In this document: piece after piece, positions 62,469-64,000 of the stretch
How the letters are laid out: every line of letters starts with the position of its first letter
How positions within the stretch are numbered: position 1 is the stretch's first letter
Assembly: GCF_900102855.1 (NCBI RefSeq)
Contig: NZ_FMWD01000003.1
Location: 376,386 to 440,385, forward strand
DNA: 64,000 nt
Direction of reading: 5' to 3'
Origin: Thiohalomonas denitrificans
GTDB lineage: Bacteria; Pseudomonadota; Gammaproteobacteria; Thiohalomonadales; Thiohalomonadaceae
The notes under the pieces: model-generated
Told to the model about the DNA's origin: nothing
Seen by the model: only the letters and a program-made list of their open reading frames with translations
Databases searched by the model: none
Translations under genes and position numbers: made by a program

Positions 62469-63014
62469 TTATCCAAAGGTATCGCTATGGTCGAAAGGAC
62501 CGGGTCGGTAGGAAGGGGCGCTGCGCTGCAGCTGGGCGGCAACGGCGGCGGTGGTGAGCAGTTGTTGCAGGCCAAGCGGTGGATGCGGTTGCCGGGATAG
62601 CGGCAGGTGGCGCAGCAGGGCATTGCGGCGCATGGTCAGGAAGTAGTCACCCGGTGCATAGAGATCGCTCGCCGCAGCGAAAGCCGTTTGCAGCTGTTCG
62701 TGGGCGCCCGCGAGCCGCCGGCTCATCAGCAGTTGGCCGTAGATCTGGCGTGCCAGGATCCGTTCGTGGGCCCCTGCACAGGGCTCCTCCGCGAGCCGCT
62801 CGAACTCCCCTTCGATATCGAGCTCTAACCAGAAATGGGCAACCATCCGCATTAGCCGGCAAACCCGACACGATGCCCTGTGCCGCGCGAGCCGCGTCTG
62901 CCGGGAATCGGCTGCCTTCAATAGCTGCTCTGCAGCACTTCTTTCCAGTGGCTCTGCAAACCAGCAACCAAGGATGCCGTGCGGCGTGTCATCGAGCGGA
63001 TGCATAAAAACCAT
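62469..63014 (-). CDS. Conserved hypothetical cytoplasmic protein
   Basis: About 181 residues from the ATG at 63014 (an ATG three codons later is also possible), mostly alpha-helical and rich in Leu, Arg and Ala, with CRVCRLMRM and several His. No ribosome-binding site is clear. Divergent from the PKHD hydroxylase. No family recognised. Confidence 0.6.
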   Translation of the reverse strand: MVFMHPLDDTPHGILGCWFAEPLERSAAEQLLKAADSRQTRLARHRASCRVCRLMRMVAHFWLELDIEGEFERLAEEPCAGAHERILARQIYGQLLMSRRLAGAHEQLQTAFAAASDLYAPGDYFLTMRRNALLRHLPLSRQPHPPLGLQQLLTTAAVAAQLQRSAPSYRPGPFDHSDTFG

Positions 63015-63046
63015 GGTAACGCTGATGCGTGGAAGCAACCACCGGG

Positions 63047-63166
63047 AACACAGGGACGAGTGGTTGACTACGGGAGCACGGGAGATACGGGTATTTGTTT
63101 TTCAATTTCCCCGTGTCCCCCGTGTCCCCCGTGCTCCCCGTGGTTCAAGCTGTTGTGTTCCTCCGT
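63047..63166. repeat. Repeat-rich stretch upstream of the PKHD hydroxylase
   Basis: ACCACCGGGAACACAGGGAC (from about 63049) and ACTACGGGAGCACGGGAGAT face a long C-rich complementary stretch (CCCCGTGTCCCCCGTGTCCC, 63109-63152). Same 9-bp-periodic family. Confidence 0.65.
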
Positions 63167-63224
63167 GGCTGAACATCAAGCCGTTCAGCTATGATGGAGG
63201 CGCAATCCAAGAAGAGGTGATTAC

Positions 63225-63899
63225 ATGCTGCTCAGGATCCCGGGCGTACTCTCGCCGGAAGAGTTGACTACGGTAGCCAACGCCGTCTCCAGGGCCCGTT
63301 TCGTGGATGGCAGACTCACCGCCGGTAAAGCCGCCGAGAAGGTCAAGAATAACCTGGAACTGGATCGGGGATCGGAGGTTCGCGATCCGTTGAATCGTGC
63401 CCTGGTGGGCAGCCTCTACCGCAGCGAACTTTTCCGAAACGGTGCGCTGCCGCATCGGGTCGCCACGCCCATCATTGCCCGCTACACGCCGGGCATGCGC
63501 TACGGCGATCATATCGATGACCCGATCATGGGGCCGGACAGCGGCCGTTACCGTACCGATGTTTCCTGCACCATCGCCCTGAGTGGTCCCGAGGAGTACC
63601 AGGGTGGTGAATTGGTGATCCGGACTCCATTTGGTGAGCAGTACATCAAGCTGGATGCCGGCGACGCGGTCATCTATCCGTCCGGTACGCTGCACCGGGT
63701 GGAAGAGGTGACTGCGGGTGAACGCCTGGTGGCCGTCCTCTGGATCCAGAGCCTGGTGCGCGACCCGGAGAAGCGCGAACTGCTGTACAACCTCAGCCAG
63801 GCGCGGGAGAGTCTCCTCAAGCGTGAGCCCGGCTCCCCCGAATGCGACGCCGTCGACCATTCCTATATCAACCTGATGCGCATGTGGAGCGAGCTTTGA
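63225..63899 (+). CDS. piuC: PKHD-type 2-oxoglutarate/Fe(II) hydroxylase
   Basis: A 224-residue dioxygenase of the PiuC/YbiX group. Fe(II) ligands His 96, Asp 98 (YGDHIDDP) and His 157 (SGTLHRV), with a 2-oxoglutarate Arg near residue 166. Typically linked with TonB siderophore receptors; the function is not established. The ATG at 63225 follows AAGAGG. Confidence 0.9.
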   Translation: MLLRIPGVLSPEELTTVANAVSRARFVDGRLTAGKAAEKVKNNLELDRGSEVRDPLNRALVGSLYRSELFRNGALPHRVATPIIARYTPGMRYGDHIDDPIMGPDSGRYRTDVSCTIALSGPEEYQGGELVIRTPFGEQYIKLDAGDAVIYPSGTLHRVEEVTAGERLVAVLWIQSLVRDPEKRELLYNLSQARESLLKREPGSPECDAVDHSYINLMRMWSEL

Positions 63900-63941
63900 A
63901 TTTGAAATGTTAACCGCAAAGGCCGCAAAGGATCGCGAAGA

Positions 63942-64000
63942 TCAGAACCCGATCTCCGGCCATACCTCGACGTCATTCAGACGGAATCGGCTTCCGATAA
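63942..64000 (-). CDS. Possible C-terminal end of a gene leaving the window
   Basis: The minus strand reads ...GSRFRLNDVEVWPEIGF and stops at 63942-63944. The piece is too short to identify, but the codon use and hydrophobic/charged mix look protein-like. Convergent with the PKHD hydroxylase. Confidence 0.35.
   Translation of the reverse strand, partial: IGSRFRLNDVEVWPEIGF

Overview
The window looks like chromosomal DNA of a G+C-rich, probably aquatic or halotolerant gammaproteobacterium. The signs are a dnaX-ybaB-recR block behind a gamma-type 4.5S RNA, orn/rsgA, OxyR with cysteines at E. coli positions 199 and 208, PfkB of the E. coli type, a Mrp antiporter, and an AMMECR1/Memo/radical SAM trio. 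The closest genus cannot be named from sequence alone. No phage, plasmid, tRNA, rRNA, CRISPR array or transposase gene was seen.

Layout. 0-7 kb (minus strand): PfkB, a frameshifted GAPDH, a repeat element, a beta-phosphoglucomutase-like HAD protein, trehalose-phosphatase, a P-type cation ATPase cut by the window edge, and a DUF11 surface protein. 7-18.5 kb (minus strand): a Kef-type antiporter broken by an in-frame TAG, then a sugar-modification cluster of three CgeB-type glycosyltransferases, one GT4, a B12-binding radical SAM protein, two NAD-dependent epimerases and an SDR protein, with a broken small gene in between on the plus strand. 18.7-24.4 kb: mrpA(B)CDEFG Na+/H+ antiporter. 25-28.4 kb: a sensor kinase and sigma-54 response regulator beside a DUF4168 gene with a near-consensus -24/-12 promoter. 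28.5-31.6 kb: cytochrome c, CtaG and SCO copper-assembly genes. 31.7-36.8 kb: a lysine/alanine-rich histone-like protein and a zinc-uptake operon under a Zur-like palindrome. 37-42.2 kb: a diguanylate cyclase, oxyR, and a rubrerythrin/Fe-S oxidoreductase/DUF3501 operon with a canonical four-half-site OxyR box. 42.4-64 kb: housekeeping genes (ffs, dnaX, ybaB, recR, rsgA, phhB, M48 protease, orn, AMMECR1/Memo/radical SAM, mogA, prmB, hemN, aroC) mixed with an FAD oxidoreductase, a pyruvyltransferase-like gene, an MFS transporter and a PKHD hydroxylase.

The most unusual content is in the DNA between genes. Two elements of one family (3.2-3.7 and 12.4-12.6 kb) share conserved cores, but the inverted-repeat arms of each are unique to that copy and include neighbouring gene edges. 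Three copies of a ~147-bp MITE-like element have ~27-bp terminal inverted repeats that supply stop codons to adjacent genes. About ten copies of a 9-bp-periodic ACCACAGAGGACACGGAG family form intergenic stems, sometimes with a second hairpin nested inside, and two copies are translated as His-Gly-Asp tails. Three genes in the first 12 kb are disrupted (frameshift, nonsense, frameshift), while no disrupted gene was noticed after 12 kb.
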